From: Atlantibacter sp. RC6
GTDB taxonomy: Bacteria > Pseudomonadota > Gammaproteobacteria > Enterobacterales > Enterobacteriaceae
DNA length: 64,000 nt
Direction: 5' to 3'
NCBI RefSeq assembly: GCF_014193285.1
Contig: NZ_JACHZE010000010.1
Location: 1 to 64,000 of the forward strand
Part shown: positions 36,022 through 45,558 of the stretch, in pieces
How the letters are laid out: the number at the start of each line of letters is the position of its first letter
How positions within the stretch are numbered: position 1 is the first letter of the stretch
Made by a program: the position numbers and the translations under genes
The notes under the pieces: model-generated
Database searches by the model: none
The model's input: only the letters and a program-made list of their open reading frames with translations
Told to the model about the DNA's origin: nothing

Positions 36022-39000
36022 TTAGCCGATTGTCATCAGGCTGGCGTTACCGCCTGCCGCAGCGGTGTTAACGCTGAGCGAGCGCTCAATCCACAACCGC
36101 TCCAGCAGCAGCCTGGTTTCGCCACGGGCAAAGCCCTGCACTGAAACAATCGCCCCGTCGCGCGCCGCCACGTTTTCACACAAGGTACGCAACTGATCGG
36201 AATCGCCGTGATAGATAACCGCGTCGAAATGCTGGCTCATCAGCGAATCCGCGCCTGCGAAGTCGATCCGCTGGGCAACGGCGGACGGCAATTTACCGGC
36301 CAGTTCGCGATGCAGTTTATCTTCCGGCCACAGCGCACGGCTGGCGCTGCTGGTGACGGCGGCAAGCTGCACCAGCGCGTCCTCTTCGTTATCCGCCAGG
36401 CACAGTACCCGTTCGCGCGGCAGCAGGGTATAGGTATTGCGTTCGCCGGTCGGCCCTGGCAGTACGCGCTGCACGCCGGTTTGCGCCTGCGCGCCAAAGG
36501 CTTCGCACACCGCTTTCAGCGCCGGACGGTTGGCTGCCCACTGGGTCAGCGCCTCGTGCGGTTGCAGCAGCGCGGTGCGCAGTTGGCTGTCCACCGGTAG
36601 ACCGTTATGACGGTTAAAAGTGGCGACCACGGCGTTCTCCGGGCGGCTCGCCAGCAGACGGTACAGATACAGCGGGCCACCTGCTTTCGGACCGGTGCCG
36701 GATAATCCTTCACCGCCGAACGGCTGTACGCCGACCACGGCACCCACCATATTGCGGTTAACATACATATTGCCGACGCTGGCGCTGCCGGTGACCTGGG
36801 CAATGGTTTCATCAATGCGGGTATGCACGCCCAGCGTCAGGCCGTAACCCGCCGCGTTAATCTGTTCAATCAGCGCGTCGAGGTTGCTGCGGTTGTAGCG
36901 CACCACGTGCAGAACCGGGCCGAACACCTCTTTTTTCAGCTCATCGAAACGCTCAAGCTCAATCAGGGTCGGCTTAACGAAGGTGCCGCTTTGCCATTCG
37001 CGGGCATCGTCCTGGTGCTCGCGCACCGCCTGGAATACCGGGCGGCCTTTAGCACGCATTGCCTGAATATGGTTCTCGATGTTTTCTTTGGCTTCGGCAT
37101 CAATCACCGGGCCGATATCGGTGGTCAGGCGCTCCGGGTTGCCCATCCGGCATTCCGCCATCGCGCCGCGCAGCATGGTCAGGGTGTGATCGGCAATGTC
37201 ATCCTGCAGGCATAGTACGCGTAGGGCCGAGCAGCGCTGACCGGCGCTGTCAAACGCCGAGGAAACCACGTCCATGACGACCTGTTCAGTCAGGGCGGAA
37301 GAGTCGACGATCATGGCGTTCAAGCCGCCGGTTTCAGCAATTAGCGGCGTCGGACGCCCCTGCGGATCGAGGCGGGTTGCGATATTGCGCTGCAACAGGG
37401 TCGCCACTTCGGTGGAGCCGGTAAACATCACGCCGCGCACCCGCTCATCGCCGGTCAATTGCGCGCCGACGGTCTCGCCACGCCCTGGCAGTAACTGCAC
37501 CACGCCAGCCGGTACGCCGGCATCGAGCAGAATGCGCACGCCCATGGCGGCAATCAGCGGGGTTTGCTCAGCGGGTTTCGCCAGCACGCTGTTACCTGCC
37601 GCCAGCGCGGCGGCCACCTGTCCGGTGAAAATGGCCAGCGGGAAGTTCCACGGGCTGATACACACCACCGGGCCGAGCGGGCGATGAGTTTCATTATCGA
37701 AATCGTCGCGCACCTGGCCTGCGTAATAGCGCAGGAAGTCCACCGCTTCGCGCACTTCGGCGATGGCGTTGCTGAAAGTTTTACCCGCTTCGCGTACCAG
37801 CACGCCGATAAGCGTCTGCATCTGGTCTTCCATCAATACGGCGGCGCGCTCGAGGATGGCGGCACGCTCCTGCGGCGGGGTGGCGAACCAGATCGGCGCA
37901 TGATTGACTGCGCTTTGCAACGCCTGGCTGACTTCTTGCTCCGTGGCGTCGCGGGTATAGCCGACGATATCCAGCGGCTCCGCCGGATTCACAACCGGGG
38001 TCATATCGCCGTCTGCCACATCCTCCTCAAGGATCGGACGCGCCAGCCATTTCTGCGCGGCGCTGTTGAGCAGGGCCGAAGAGAGCGACGCCAGACGGTG
38101 TTCGTTTGCCAGATCCAGACCGGCAGAGTTGGCGCGGCCATTGCCGTACAGATCCACCGGGCGCGGAATTTTGGGATGCGGCAGGCCGGGAATGCCTTCC
38201 TGGGCCGCCAGCTTTTCAACCGCGGCGACAGGGCAGGCCACCAGTTCATCCAGTGGCAGGGTGGTATCGGCGATGCGGTTAACGAATGAGGTATTCGCGC
38301 CGTTTTCCAGCAGGCGGCGCACCAGATACGCCAGCAGCGTTTCGTGGGTGCCTACCGGGGCGTAAATCCGGCACGGACGGTTTAGCTTGCCGTCAGCAAC
38401 TTTGCCGACAACCTGTTCGTAGAGCGGTTCGCCCATGCCGTGCAGGCACTGGAATTCGTACTGGCCCGGATAGTAGTTCTGCCCGGCCAGATGGTAGATC
38501 GCCGACAGCGTGTGGGCATTGTGGGTAGCGAACTGCGGGTAAATCAGGTTCGGCACCGCCAGCAACTTCTTGGCGCAGGCCAGATAAGAGACATCGGTAT
38601 ACACCTTGCGGGTATACACCGGGTAGCCTTCCAGCCCTTCCACTTGCGCGCGTTTGATCTCGCTATCCCAGTACGCGCCTTTCACCAGGCGGATCATCAG
38701 ACGGCGGCGGCTACGAGTCGCCAGGTCAATCAGATAGTCGATCACGAACGGGCAGCGCTTCATATAAGCCTGAATCACGAAGCCAATGCCGTTCCAGCCT
38801 GCCAGCTCCGGTTCAAAACACAGTTTTTCCAGCAGATCGAGGGAGATCTCCAGGCGATCGGCTTCTTCGGCGTCGATGTTGATGCCGATATCATACTGGC
38901 GCGCCAGCAGGGTCAGGGATTTCAGGCGCGGGTAGAGTTCTTCCATCACCCGGTCATACTGAGCGCGGCTGTAGCGCGGGTGCAGCGCCGACAGTTTGAT

Positions 39001-39984
39001 AGAGATGCCCGGGCCTTCATAAATGCCGCGACCGTTGGAGGCTTTGCCGATGGCGTGGATCGCCTGCTGATAGGAAACCATATAGGCTTGCGCATCGGCA
39101 GCAGTGAGCGCGGCTTCGCCGAGCATGTCGTAGGAGTAGCGGAAACCTTTTTCTTCCAGCTTGCGGGCATTGGCCAGCGCTTCGGCGATGGTTTCCCCGG
39201 TAACAAATTGTTCGCCCATCAGACGCATCGCCATATCCACGCCTTTGCGGATCAGCGGTTCGCCGCTCTTGCCGATAATGCGGTTCAGAGAGCGCGACAG
39301 ACTGGCTTCGTTATGGGTGGAAACCAGGCGGCCAGTAAACAGCAGCCCCCAGGTGGCGGCGTTAACAAACAGCGACGGGCTGCGGCCAATATGGGATTGC
39401 CAGTTACCGTTGCTGATTTTGTCGCGGATCAGCGCGTCGCGGGTGGCTTTATCAGGAATACGTAGCAGGGCTTCCGCGAGGCACATCAGCGCCACGCCTT
39501 CCTGGGAGGAGAGGGAAAATTCCTGTAGCAGGCTTTGCACCATGCCCGCGCGACCGGTGGCGGTCTTCTGGTTACGTAGTTTATCCGCCAGCTTCCAGGC
39601 CAACTGATGAGTCTGGCTGGACATCTCGGGCGTTAAGCGCGCCTGTTCCAGCAGCATTGGCACCGCGTCGGTTTCCGGACGACGCCAGGCAGCGGTAATT
39701 GCCGCGCGGTTTACCGACTGCGGCAGGATCTGCTCGGCAAATTCCAGGAACGGCTGATGATTCTCTTCGCCCGCCGCGCCGGAGGCTTCTTCGCTCTCAT
39801 TGGCCGCGCCTGCCAGCAGGGCAGGCAGCTCAGGCAGGGCATCGTTATTTTCCAGTCGCTCGAGGTAATTAAAGATGGCCTGCTTGATCAGCCAGTGGGG
39901 CGTACGGTCAATTTTCGATGCGGCAGATTTAATGCGCTCCCGCGTCGCGTCATCCAGTTTAACGCCCATGGTGGTGGTGCCCAT
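36022..39984 (-). CDS. putA: PutA, trifunctional proline dehydrogenase / P5C dehydrogenase / repressor
   Basis: PutA oxidises proline to glutamate in two steps at the membrane and, without proline, represses putA and putP. The 1320-residue protein has the same length as in E. coli. Residues 1-47 form a ribbon-helix-helix DNA-binding domain (GTTTMGVKLDDATRERIKSAA); the FAD-dependent proline dehydrogenase barrel spans about 230-610; the NAD-dependent aldehyde dehydrogenase spans about 650-1120 with the catalytic cysteine in SAGQRCSALRV. The start at 39984 has GGGAG upstream and gives the family N-terminus; an in-frame start 23 codons earlier falls in the operator region. PutA boxes lie just upstream. 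Confidence 0.97.
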   Translation of the reverse strand: MGTTTMGVKLDDATRERIKSAASKIDRTPHWLIKQAIFNYLERLENNDALPELPALLAGAANESEEASGAAGEENHQPFLEFAEQILPQSVNRAAITAAWRRPETDAVPMLLEQARLTPEMSSQTHQLAWKLADKLRNQKTATGRAGMVQSLLQEFSLSSQEGVALMCLAEALLRIPDKATRDALIRDKISNGNWQSHIGRSPSLFVNAATWGLLFTGRLVSTHNEASLSRSLNRIIGKSGEPLIRKGVDMAMRLMGEQFVTGETIAEALANARKLEEKGFRYSYDMLGEAALTAADAQAYMVSYQQAIHAIGKASNGRGIYEGPGISIKLSALHPRYSRAQYDRVMEELYPRLKSLTLLARQYDIGINIDAEEADRLEISLDLLEKLCFEPELAGWNGIGFVIQAYMKRCPFVIDYLIDLATRSRRRLMIRLVKGAYWDSEIKRAQVEGLEGYPVYTRKVYTDVSYLACAKKLLAVPNLIYPQFATHNAHTLSAIYHLAGQNYYPGQYEFQCLHGMGEPLYEQVVGKVADGKLNRPCRIYAPVGTHETLLAYLVRRLLENGANTSFVNRIADTTLPLDELVACPVAAVEKLAAQEGIPGLPHPKIPRPVDLYGNGRANSAGLDLANEHRLASLSSALLNSAAQKWLARPILEEDVADGDMTPVVNPAEPLDIVGYTRDATEQEVSQALQSAVNHAPIWFATPPQERAAILERAAVLMEDQMQTLIGVLVREAGKTFSNAIAEVREAVDFLRYYAGQVRDDFDNETHRPLGPVVCISPWNFPLAIFTGQVAAALAAGNSVLAKPAEQTPLIAAMGVRILLDAGVPAGVVQLLPGRGETVGAQLTGDERVRGVMFTGSTEVATLLQRNIATRLDPQGRPTPLIAETGGLNAMIVDSSALTEQVVMDVVSSAFDSAGQRCSALRVLCLQDDIADHTLTMLRGAMAECRMGNPERLTTDIGPVIDAEAKENIENHIQAMRAKGRPVFQAVREHQDDAREWQSGTFVKPTLIELERFDELKKEVFGPVLHVVRYNRSNLDALIEQINAAGYGLTLGVHTRIDETIAQVTGSASVGNMYVNRNMVGAVVGVQPFGGEGLSGTGPKAGGPLYLYRLLASRPENAVVATFNRHNGLPVDSQLRTALLQPHEALTQWAANRPALKAVCEAFGAQAQTGVQRVLPGPTGERNTYTLLPRERVLCLADNEEDALVQLAAVTSSASRALWPEDKLHRELAGKLPSAVAQRIDFAGADSLMSQHFDAVIYHGDSDQLRTLCENVAARDGAIVSVQGFARGETRLLLERLWIERSLSVNTAAAGGNASLMTIG

Positions 39985-40046
39985 GTAGTTAACTCCCGTG
40001 TTGAATTTTTGCTGTTTTGTCATCAAGTACCGGCAATATCCAACAT

Positions 40047-40064
40047 GTTGCAACTTTGTGCAAC
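40047..40064. promoter_or_regulatory. PutA operator boxes near putA
   Basis: The PutA recognition hexamer GTTGCA occurs as the palindrome GTTGCAAC at 40047-40054 and again as its complement TGCAAC at 40059-40064. They lie 63 bases upstream of the putA start, where PutA would repress its own promoter. Confidence 0.75.
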
Positions 40065-40191
40065 CATGTTAAATGTGACCTGAGTAGCAAGCCAAAAAAT
40101 GAATGAATTGTTAAATAAGAAAACGTGATGATCGAAAACACGTTTGACGCGGTAGCTTAAGAAATACGGGCAACTTAACACTTTTACCGGG

Positions 40192-40223
40192 TGCAACCGG
40201 CCAAAAGCGTGAGCAAGTGCAAC
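40192..40223. promoter_or_regulatory. PutA operator boxes near putP
   Basis: Two TGCAAC hexamers (complement of GTTGCA) lie at 40192-40197 and 40218-40223, 26 bases apart from start to start, in the same orientation. With the pair near putA they match the multi-box control region known for the put genes. Confidence 0.72.
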
Positions 40224-40409
40224 CTCTGAAAAAGACGCGCAGTTTCTGGGGTGAATTTGTTGTGAATGAGGTGTTAAATCGATTGTGAATGAAAACCGCT
40301 TACGGCAGGATACTGCTCCCTAAAGAGTGACTATAACCAAGCTGCTGCGTTCCGGCGGCGAATAAACGTACGGGTAACACCGTCCGGGATCCCATTTGGA
40401 GAGATTTGC

Positions 40410-41918
40410 ATGACAACAAGCACACCTATGGTGGTGACTTTCCTGGTTTATATCTTTGGCATGATATTGATAGGGTTTATCGCCTGGCGTTCGACCAAAA
40501 ACTTTGATGACTATATTCTCGGCGGACGCCGTCTCGGCAGCGTGGTTACCGCGTTGTCCGCCGGGGCGTCGGATATGTCCGGCTGGCTGTTGATGGGCCT
40601 GCCGGGTGCGATTTTTATCGCCGGGATCTCGGAAAGCTGGATTGCCATCGGCCTGACCGTGGGGGCCTGGATTAACTGGAAACTGGTGGCCGGGCGGCTG
40701 CGCGTCCACACCGAGTACAACAATAACGCCTTAACGTTACCGGATTATTTCACCGGGCGTTTTGAAGATAACAGCCGTGTACTGCGCATTATCTCTGCGG
40801 TGGTGATCCTGGTGTTCTTTACCATCTATTGCGCATCGGGCATCGTGGCAGGCGCGCGCCTGTTCGAAAGCACCTTTGGCATGAGCTACGAAACGGCGCT
40901 GTGGGCCGGCGCGGCCGCGACCATTCTGTATACCTTTATCGGCGGTTTCCTGGCGGTCAGCTGGACCGATACCGTGCAGGCCAGCCTGATGATTTTCGCG
41001 CTGATCCTGACGCCGGTTATCGTGATTTTCGCGGTGGGCGGCCTGGGCGATTCGATGGAAGTGATCAAACAGAAGAGTATCGAAAATGTCGATATGCTTA
41101 AGGGCCTCAACCTGGTGGCGATTATTTCGCTGATGGGCTGGGGGCTGGGCTACTTCGGTCAGCCGCACATTCTGGCGCGCTTTATGGCGGCGGATTCCCA
41201 CCACACTATCGTTAACGCGCGTCGTATCAGCATGACATGGATGATCCTGTGCCTGGCGGGCGCGGTGGCGGTGGGCTTCTTCGGTATCGCCTACTTCACC
41301 AATAACCCGACGCTGGCCACCTCGGTTAACCAGAACAGCGAGCGCGTGTTTATCGAGCTGGCGCAGATCCTGTTTAACCCGTGGATTGCCGGTATCCTGC
41401 TGTCCGCAATCCTGGCGGCGGTGATGTCCACCCTGAGCTGCCAGCTGCTGGTGTGCTCCAGTGCCATCACTGAAGACCTGTATAAAGCGTTTTTCCGCAA
41501 GCACGCCAGCCAGCGTGAACTGGTATGGGTAGGGCGTTTGATGGTGCTGGTGGTGGCGCTGGTGGCGATTGCGCTGGCGGCGAACCCGGAAAACCGTGTA
41601 CTTGGCCTGGTCAGCTACGCCTGGGCGGGCTTCGGCGCGGCGTTTGGTCCGGTGGTGCTGCTCTCGGTCATGTGGTCGCGGATGACCCGTAACGGCGCGC
41701 TGGTGGGTATGATTATCGGTGCGGTGACGGTCATCGTCTGGAAACAGTTCGCCTGGTTTAACCTGTATGAAATCATTCCGGGCTTTATCTTCGCCACGCT
41801 CGGTATCGTAGTCGTGAGCCTGATGGGCAAAGCGCCGTCAAAATCCATGATTGAACGTTTTGAAAAGGCGGATGATGTTTATCATTCTCCGGCTCCGTCA
41901 AAACTTCAGGCGCAGTAA
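40410..41918 (+). CDS. putP: Sodium/proline symporter PutP
   Basis: PutP takes up proline with sodium. The 502-residue protein has the same length as E. coli PutP and the LeuT-type fold with about 13 membrane helices; signature parts are YILGGRRLGSVVTALSAGAS (the helix 2 sodium-site region) and the GWGLGYFGQPHILARFMA motif. GGAGAG lies before the ATG. It is divergent from putA, with four PutA boxes between them, so both are induced by proline. A strong terminator follows. Confidence 0.97.
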   Translation: MTTSTPMVVTFLVYIFGMILIGFIAWRSTKNFDDYILGGRRLGSVVTALSAGASDMSGWLLMGLPGAIFIAGISESWIAIGLTVGAWINWKLVAGRLRVHTEYNNNALTLPDYFTGRFEDNSRVLRIISAVVILVFFTIYCASGIVAGARLFESTFGMSYETALWAGAAATILYTFIGGFLAVSWTDTVQASLMIFALILTPVIVIFAVGGLGDSMEVIKQKSIENVDMLKGLNLVAIISLMGWGLGYFGQPHILARFMAADSHHTIVNARRISMTWMILCLAGAVAVGFFGIAYFTNNPTLATSVNQNSERVFIELAQILFNPWIAGILLSAILAAVMSTLSCQLLVCSSAITEDLYKAFFRKHASQRELVWVGRLMVLVVALVAIALAANPENRVLGLVSYAWAGFGAAFGPVVLLSVMWSRMTRNGALVGMIIGAVTVIVWKQFAWFNLYEIIPGFIFATLGIVVVSLMGKAPSKSMIERFEKADDVYHSPAPSKLQAQ

Positions 41919-41941
41919 TCAATTTAACACCATACTGAAAC

Positions 41942-41970
41942 AGTCAGCCGGGATTTCCCGGCTGACTTTT
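41942..41970 (+). terminator. Rho-independent terminator after putP
   Basis: AGTCAGCCGGGA pairs with TCCCGGCTGACT around a 2-base centre, followed by TTTT, 24 bases after the putP stop. Confidence 0.88.
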
Positions 41971-42491
41971 ATGGATGAAACGGGGTGAACCGAGGAGAGT
42001 GGCGCTAAATTTCTCATTTGCTCACGATTAATCTATAAATTTTTTGTATGACTATCCGTTTGAAATAAATCTGTAAAATTTCTCTGTCATAACGGTCACA
42101 TCAGCAGCATTAACGATTCGTTGTAAATAAGTAAATTTTTTGTTGTGGTTATGCTAATTTTTAGTGTAGAGATAGGTTATGCGGTAGTTCCCGGTTGTGA
42201 ACCTGGATTCACTATGGAGATCGCGGATGACAGCGTCCTGTAATGGACAAACTTTTTTTCAACGTTTCACACTCTCACCGGGTGAGCCCTCTCCCGGTAA
42301 CGCATTCTTCACCTTCAACGTTCCCGATTTCGCGTTATTTACCGATGTTATTGATACGGCGGTTTCCCGACGTATCACTCTAACCGGCAGTCTATGGCTT
42401 AAAAGGAAGCCAAACCTCATATGTTCGTGCGCATCAACGCGTGCCGTCAGGCATTGCGTAATATGTAAACCAACTATTCAAGGTGCCATCC
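41971..42491 (+). promoter_or_regulatory. Long upstream region of phoH
   Basis: The 520 bases before phoH have an AT-rich promoter-like first half and a GC-balanced second half. CTGTCAT-AACGGTCACAT at 42084-42101 is an imperfect Pho-box-like sequence. A frame beginning ATGACAGCG at 42227 (AGATCGCGG upstream) runs into phoH in another phase; I treat it as a possible leader frame, not as a gene. The region may encode a long mRNA leader. Confidence 0.4.
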
Positions 42492-43280
42492 ATGGGAAGA
42501 CAAAAAGCAGTGATCAAAGCTCGTCGCGAAGCAAAACGTGTGCTGAGACGCGACTCACGGAGTCATAAACAACGTGAAGAAGAATCGGTCACCTCGCTTG
42601 TGCAGATGAGTGGTGTTGAAGCTATTGGCATGGCGCGCGACAGCCGCGATGCTTCGCCGATAGTGGCGCGTACTGACGCCCAGGAAAGTTATCTCAACGC
42701 CATTGAGAACAAAAAACTGATATTCGCCACCGGCGAAGCCGGATGCGGCAAAACGTTTATCAGTGCGGCGAAAGCCGCGGAGGCCCTGATACATAAGGAT
42801 GTCGACAGGATTATCGTGACCCGCCCGGTATTACAGGCCGACGAAGACCTCGGCTTTTTGCCCGGCGACATCTCCGAGAAGTTTGCCCCGTATTTCCGCC
42901 CCGTCTACGACGTGCTGGTGAAACGGCTGGGGGCATCTTTTATGCAGTACTGCCTGCGTCCGGAGATTGGTAAGGTCGAGATCGCGCCCTTTGCCTATAT
43001 GCGCGGCCGGACCTTTGAGAATGCTGTGGTGATTCTGGACGAGGCTCAGAATGTCACGGCGGCCCAAATGAAAATGTTTTTAACCCGCCTCGGGGAAAAC
43101 GTCACGGTTATCGTTAATGGCGATATTACCCAGTGTGATTTGCCATCCGGTGTTCGCTCGGGATTGAGCGATGCGCTCGAACGTTTTGAAGATGATGAAA
43201 TGATTAGCGTGGTGCGCTTCGGCAAAGATGACTGCGTGCGTTCGGCCCTGTGCCAGCGGACGCTGCGCGCTTACGGTTAA
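42492..43280 (+). CDS. phoH: PhoH-family ATP-binding protein
   Basis: The 262-residue protein begins MGRQKAVIKARREAKRVLRR and closely matches the E. coli PhoH core. PhoH is an ATPase of the phosphate-starvation group related to helicase domain 1; a role in RNA metabolism is proposed. Walker A is GEAGCGKT and Walker B is VVILDEAQN, with the sensor-like VIVNGDITQCDLP. AAGGTG precedes the ATG at 42492; a GTG three codons upstream is less likely. Some E. coli annotations carry a longer N-terminus, which this sequence does not support in frame. Confidence 0.92.
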   Translation: MGRQKAVIKARREAKRVLRRDSRSHKQREEESVTSLVQMSGVEAIGMARDSRDASPIVARTDAQESYLNAIENKKLIFATGEAGCGKTFISAAKAAEALIHKDVDRIIVTRPVLQADEDLGFLPGDISEKFAPYFRPVYDVLVKRLGASFMQYCLRPEIGKVEIAPFAYMRGRTFENAVVILDEAQNVTAAQMKMFLTRLGENVTVIVNGDITQCDLPSGVRSGLSDALERFEDDEMISVVRFGKDDCVRSALCQRTLRAYG

Positions 43281-43295
43281 CGTTTCTCCTTTACC

Positions 43296-43329
43296 AACAA
43301 ACCCGCGCATGCGCGGGTTTGTTGTTTTT
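43296..43329. terminator. Bidirectional terminator between phoH and the dcu gene
   Basis: AACAAACCCGCGC pairs with GCGCGGGTTTGTT around a 2-base centre, with GTTTTT on the plus side. It serves the two converging genes. Confidence 0.85.
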
Positions 43330-43334
43330 AGCGA

Positions 43335-44678
43335 TCAGAACAGGGCGGAGACCAGCAGGTAGCTGGCGACGCAGGCGCAGCTCACGCCGATCAGGCCAGG
43401 AATAATAAAGCTGTGGTTAAGGATGTATTTGCCGATGCGGGTGGTGCCGGAACGGTCAAAGCCGATACAGGCCAGGTCGCTCGGGTAGGTCGGCAGAATA
43501 AAGTAGCCATAGGAGGCCGGGAAAAAGGCAATCAGCATTTTCGGCTCGACGCCCAGCATTAAGCCCATCGGAGCGACCGCCGTTAACGCCGCCGCCTGGC
43601 TGTTTACCAGTTTAGAAACCAGGAACAGCACCAGCGCATAGGTCCACGGGTGGCTTTTCACGACGCCTTCCAGCGCCATTTTCAGTTCATCGAGATGCGC
43701 CTGGAAAAAGGTGTCGCTCATCCATGCCACGCCGAATACCGAGAAAATCGCCACCATCCCGGCTTTAAATACCGCGCCGTTAGAAATCGACGCCGGATTC
43801 ACTTTACAGACGATCAGCATGACCGCGCCGGCGATCAGCATCATCATCTGGATCACCAGGTTCATTGAGAGCGGTTTCATCACGCCTTTCACTTCAAACG
43901 CCGGGCGCAGATCCTGCATTGCCCCAAGCAGCACCACTACGAGGATCCCGGCGAAGAAAATCCAGGTAGACCACCAGGCCTGTTTCGGGAACACCTGGTT
44001 CATCAGGGTTTCGGTAGAGCCGAAGATAAATTCGCGCTGTTTCGGATCTTTAATTTTTTCCTGGAACTCCGGGTCATTTTCGAGATCCTTGCCGCGACGC
44101 AGGCTCCACAACGCGGCAATCAGCACGCCAAACAGCGAGGCGGGAACCGACACCGCTAAAATCTCCAGAATGCCGAACGCCTGGCCAACGCCGTGGTTCG
44201 CCGCGATGATCGACACCAGCGACACCACCGCAACCGAAACCGGAGAGGCGGTGATGGCCATCTGCGAGGCAACAGAGGCTACCGCCATCGGGCGTTCCGG
44301 GCGGATGCCTTTTTTCAGCGCGATATCGGCGATAATCGGGAACATGGTGTAAACCACATGTCCGGTGCCGCACAGGAACGTCAGCGTCCAGGTGGTGAAG
44401 GGGGCCAGCAGAGTGATGTGCTGCGGATGACGGCGCAGCAGCTTTTCCGCAAACTGCATCATCACGTTCAGCCCGCCCGCCGTTTGCAGCGTGGCGGCGC
44501 AACCGATGACCGCGAGGATCGTCAGCATGACATCAACCGGCGGTTTGCCGGGTTCGAGGCCAAAGATGAAGGTTAACAGAAATAAGCCAATGCCGCTGAT
44601 CAGGCCGAGCCCCATACCGCCGAAGCGCGTGCCGACCAGCAGGCAGAGAATAATGACGATAAACTCAATGGTGATCAT
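43335..44678 (-). CDS. DcuA/DcuB-family anaerobic C4-dicarboxylate transporter
   Basis: This 447-residue inner-membrane protein belongs to the Dcu family, which exchanges or takes up fumarate, succinate, malate and aspartate in anaerobic growth. It has about 10-12 hydrophobic segments and motifs shared with DcuB: LEPGKPPVDVMLTILAV, LCGTGHVVYTMFPII, ASPVSVAVVSLVSI, and ILPTYPSDLACIGFDRSGTT. It resembles DcuB more than DcuA from memory, but it lies far from fumB, the usual dcuB neighbour, and may be an extra paralogue. It converges on phoH across a shared terminator. I see no clear FNR or DcuR site upstream. Confidence 0.87.
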   Translation of the reverse strand: MITIEFIVIILCLLVGTRFGGMGLGLISGIGLFLLTFIFGLEPGKPPVDVMLTILAVIGCAATLQTAGGLNVMMQFAEKLLRRHPQHITLLAPFTTWTLTFLCGTGHVVYTMFPIIADIALKKGIRPERPMAVASVASQMAITASPVSVAVVSLVSIIAANHGVGQAFGILEILAVSVPASLFGVLIAALWSLRRGKDLENDPEFQEKIKDPKQREFIFGSTETLMNQVFPKQAWWSTWIFFAGILVVVLLGAMQDLRPAFEVKGVMKPLSMNLVIQMMMLIAGAVMLIVCKVNPASISNGAVFKAGMVAIFSVFGVAWMSDTFFQAHLDELKMALEGVVKSHPWTYALVLFLVSKLVNSQAAALTAVAPMGLMLGVEPKMLIAFFPASYGYFILPTYPSDLACIGFDRSGTTRIGKYILNHSFIIPGLIGVSCACVASYLLVSALF

Positions 44679-45057
44679 AACTATCCTTGAATGTGTAAAC
44701 GAGTGAATCGCTTAAGCATTACAAATTGTAAGTATAATCATTGAGAGGTAGATCTTATTTGCAGAAAGAAGCGTTAAATCGGGCTATTAATTACTTTTCA
44801 TTAACATGAAAAGGCTAAATTAATAACCTGAGCGGCGCTAAAAGTTTCCATTGAAATATTGGAGAGTTTGGCTTAACGCCACCATTTATATTGCGTCAAC
44901 GAGCGATAATATCCTTGGAATATATATTTATTTTAATCGGTGAATAATCGCGATACGAGATAGGGAATATCGGATTATCGTTGGCATAAACTTCCGTTTA
45001 TGATCTAAACCGGGATTTGCAGAGGAGGCGCGTGACCTCCTCTGGGCCTGAGATTGA
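44679..45057. other. AT-rich intergenic region, no gene seen
   Basis: About 380 bases separate the dcu gene start from the ftnB stop. The region should hold the dcu promoter and the ftnB 3' end. I found no FNR consensus (TTGAT-N4-ATCAA), gene or strong hairpin. Confidence 0.4.
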
Positions 45058-45558
45058 TCAATGATAGAGATCGATAACGCCAACCAGGTGCTTGTCGGTT
45101 TGTTCCATGCTGGTGCCTGCCTTCCTGGCGCTCCGCACTTCATCAAGGATCACCTGTAGCAGCGTACCGTCCACCAGTTCCTCATCTTTGAACGTCTTGA
45201 GAAAGTGAATGGCCGCTTTATCGTTGGCCGCGCGGGCTTCCTCCGTCAGCGTCGCCAGTGCCTTGATCCGCAACTGGTAATCTTTCACGGTATGCTCAAA
45301 CACATCTTCCAGAGTTGAGAAATCGCTGTGTCTGGCATGTTGTTCCTCAAGCACCGGCGTCGCGCCGCTCTGCTTGATATATTCAAACATGCGCATCATT
45401 TGGGTCACAGTATTTTGCGCCTGATGACGCAAAAACAGCGCGGTGCCGTTGAGACTGTGCTCGCTACACCATTCGCTAAGCTGGAGATACAAATTGGAGG
45501 TGTAAAACTCATGATTCATCTGAGCATTAAGTTTTTGTACCATTCCGCTAGTGATCAT
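45058..45558 (-). CDS. ftnB: Ferritin-like protein FtnB
   Basis: The 166-residue four-helix protein matches E. coli and Salmonella FtnB rather than FtnA. Glu17 of the ferroxidase site is kept, but the positions equal to FtnA Glu50, His53 and Glu94 are Thr50, Gln53 and Tyr94, so the normal di-iron centre is lost, as in other FtnB proteins. Salmonella FtnB helps repair damaged iron-sulfur clusters and supports virulence. It lies upstream of araF as in E. coli but here is divergent from it, with 690 bases between. Confidence 0.9.
   Translation of the reverse strand: MITSGMVQKLNAQMNHEFYTSNLYLQLSEWCSEHSLNGTALFLRHQAQNTVTQMMRMFEYIKQSGATPVLEEQHARHSDFSTLEDVFEHTVKDYQLRIKALATLTEEARAANDKAAIHFLKTFKDEELVDGTLLQVILDEVRSARKAGTSMEQTDKHLVGVIDLYH

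Noticed and set aside
38440..39465. 341-codon plus-strand frame inside putA
   Set aside because: Antisense of a conserved putA part; no start signal or recognisable domain.
40047..40053. Upstream start for putA inside the operator region
   Set aside because: It would add 23 residues absent from the family and would place PutA boxes in coding sequence.
42197..42568. 123-codon frame overlapping the phoH start
   Set aside because: No family match and out of phase with phoH. Kept only as a possible leader frame in the findings, not as a gene.
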